Origin: Natronolimnobius sp. AArcel1
Lineage (GTDB): Archaea; Halobacteriota; Halobacteria; Halobacteriales; Natrialbaceae
Assembly: GCF_011043775.1 (NCBI RefSeq)
Contig: NZ_JAAKXY010000009.1
Coordinates: forward strand, 40,905 to 104,904
Length of the DNA: 64,000 nt
Reading direction: 5' to 3'
The position numbers and the translations under genes are program-made. The notes under the pieces are model-generated. The model was not told the DNA's origin. It saw nothing but the letters and a program-made list of their open reading frames with translations, and searched no databases. Shown in pieces: positions 63,879 to 64,000 of this stretch; the first letter of the stretch is position 1; the number at the start of each line of letters is the position of its first letter.

Positions 63879-64000
63879 TAGGAGTTAGAAATAATTACTC
63901 ACTTCTGGTACAGAGAGCTGGTCAAGAGCTGTATCAATCGCCGTTGTAAGATCGTCGAGTGACTCAAAGAAGCGGTTGCTGAGAGCGGCTTGGAGTTGTC
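63876..64000 (-). mobile_element. IS630-type insertion sequence, right end at window edge
   Basis: Sequence changes abruptly after the CTA of the DUF7344 gene; the element carries the transposase 3' end on the minus strand. IS630 elements insert at TA, and the junction has the TA dinucleotides of CTATAG near 63874-63877. The exact boundary and the other end cannot be set inside this window. Confidence 0.7.
63885..64000 (-). CDS. IS630-type transposase, C-terminal fragment
   Basis: On the minus strand, from the window edge to TAA 63885-63887, the frame reads QLQAALSNRFFESLDDLTTA then IDTALDQLSVPEVSNYF. This ending is the usual C-terminus of IS630-family transposases of haloarchaea (a DDE enzyme). 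Only the last 38 or so codons are present, so the catalytic residues lie outside the window. Confidence 0.75.
   Translation of the reverse strand, partial: QLQAALSNRFFESLDDLTTAIDTALDQLSVPEVSNYF

Overview
The window is a stretch of haloarchaeal chromosome, most likely from the Natrialbaceae group. The evidence is the strongly acidic predicted proteins (Asp/Glu-rich, few Lys), the very high frequency of the hexamer CTCGAG, and family content that is archaeal and halophile-typical: TFB, HTH_10 (Bat-type) regulators, a PhiH1-repressor-like winged helix, DUF7344 and DUF5786 proteins, a halocyanin-like cupredoxin, an XPB-like helicase and a HerA-like ATPase. Many genes start with ATG or GTG 25-30 nt after an AT-rich box, as expected for leaderless transcripts. 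The genus assignment is an inference. No rRNA gene or CRISPR array was seen.

Layout. 1-6.1 kb: an exported lamin-tail/phospholipase D protein (runs off the left edge), a DUF7344-DICT regulator pair, a HEAT-repeat protein, a CDP-alcohol phosphatidyltransferase, a cupredoxin lipoprotein and a small membrane ORF without a normal start. 6.1-14 kb: purD, a MrfA-like helicase abutting a MrfB-like exonuclease (DNA repair), then thyA overlapping a dihydrofolate reductase gene. 14-24 kb: aconitase, a small-multidrug-export protein, a YyaL/DUF255 protein, a malate:quinone oxidoreductase, a thioredoxin, a frameshifted TRIC/UPF0126 channel gene and cysteine synthase. 24-31.5 kb: a lipoprotein, small unknowns, a secreted metzincin-type protease, a winged-helix regulator, otsA-otsB (trehalose) and an M24 peptidase. 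31.9-38.7 kb: a SCO-TlpA-CcdA redox/cytochrome maturation operon, a UspA protein and two Bat-type regulators. 38.8-47.4 kb: DUF5786, a Na+/H+ antiporter-Usp fusion, and the amino-sugar set glmS, glmU-like and glmM, which together make UDP-GlcNAc for glycan synthesis. 47.6-55.3 kb: an HTH protein, a frameshifted DUF6498 gene with a poly-C tract, a FemAB-AlkP-DegT surface-type block and a HerA-like ATPase. 55.8-64 kb: a tRNA-like element directly in front of a small ORF, an ATPase/DUF234 nuclease gene behind two tandem palindromes, an XPB-like helicase, a chemotaxis-type transducer, a TFB, and a DUF7344 gene cut by an IS630-type transposase that runs off the right edge.

Most worth a second look: the tRNA-like cloverleaf at 55790-55865, which has an abnormal anticodon arm and a competing hairpin and ends 2 nt before an ATG; the tandem-palindrome operator at 56210-56240 in front of an AAA ATPase-nuclease; the two single-base frameshifts (TRIC gene, DUF6498 gene), which may be sequence errors, decay or slippage; and the IS insertion at the right edge.
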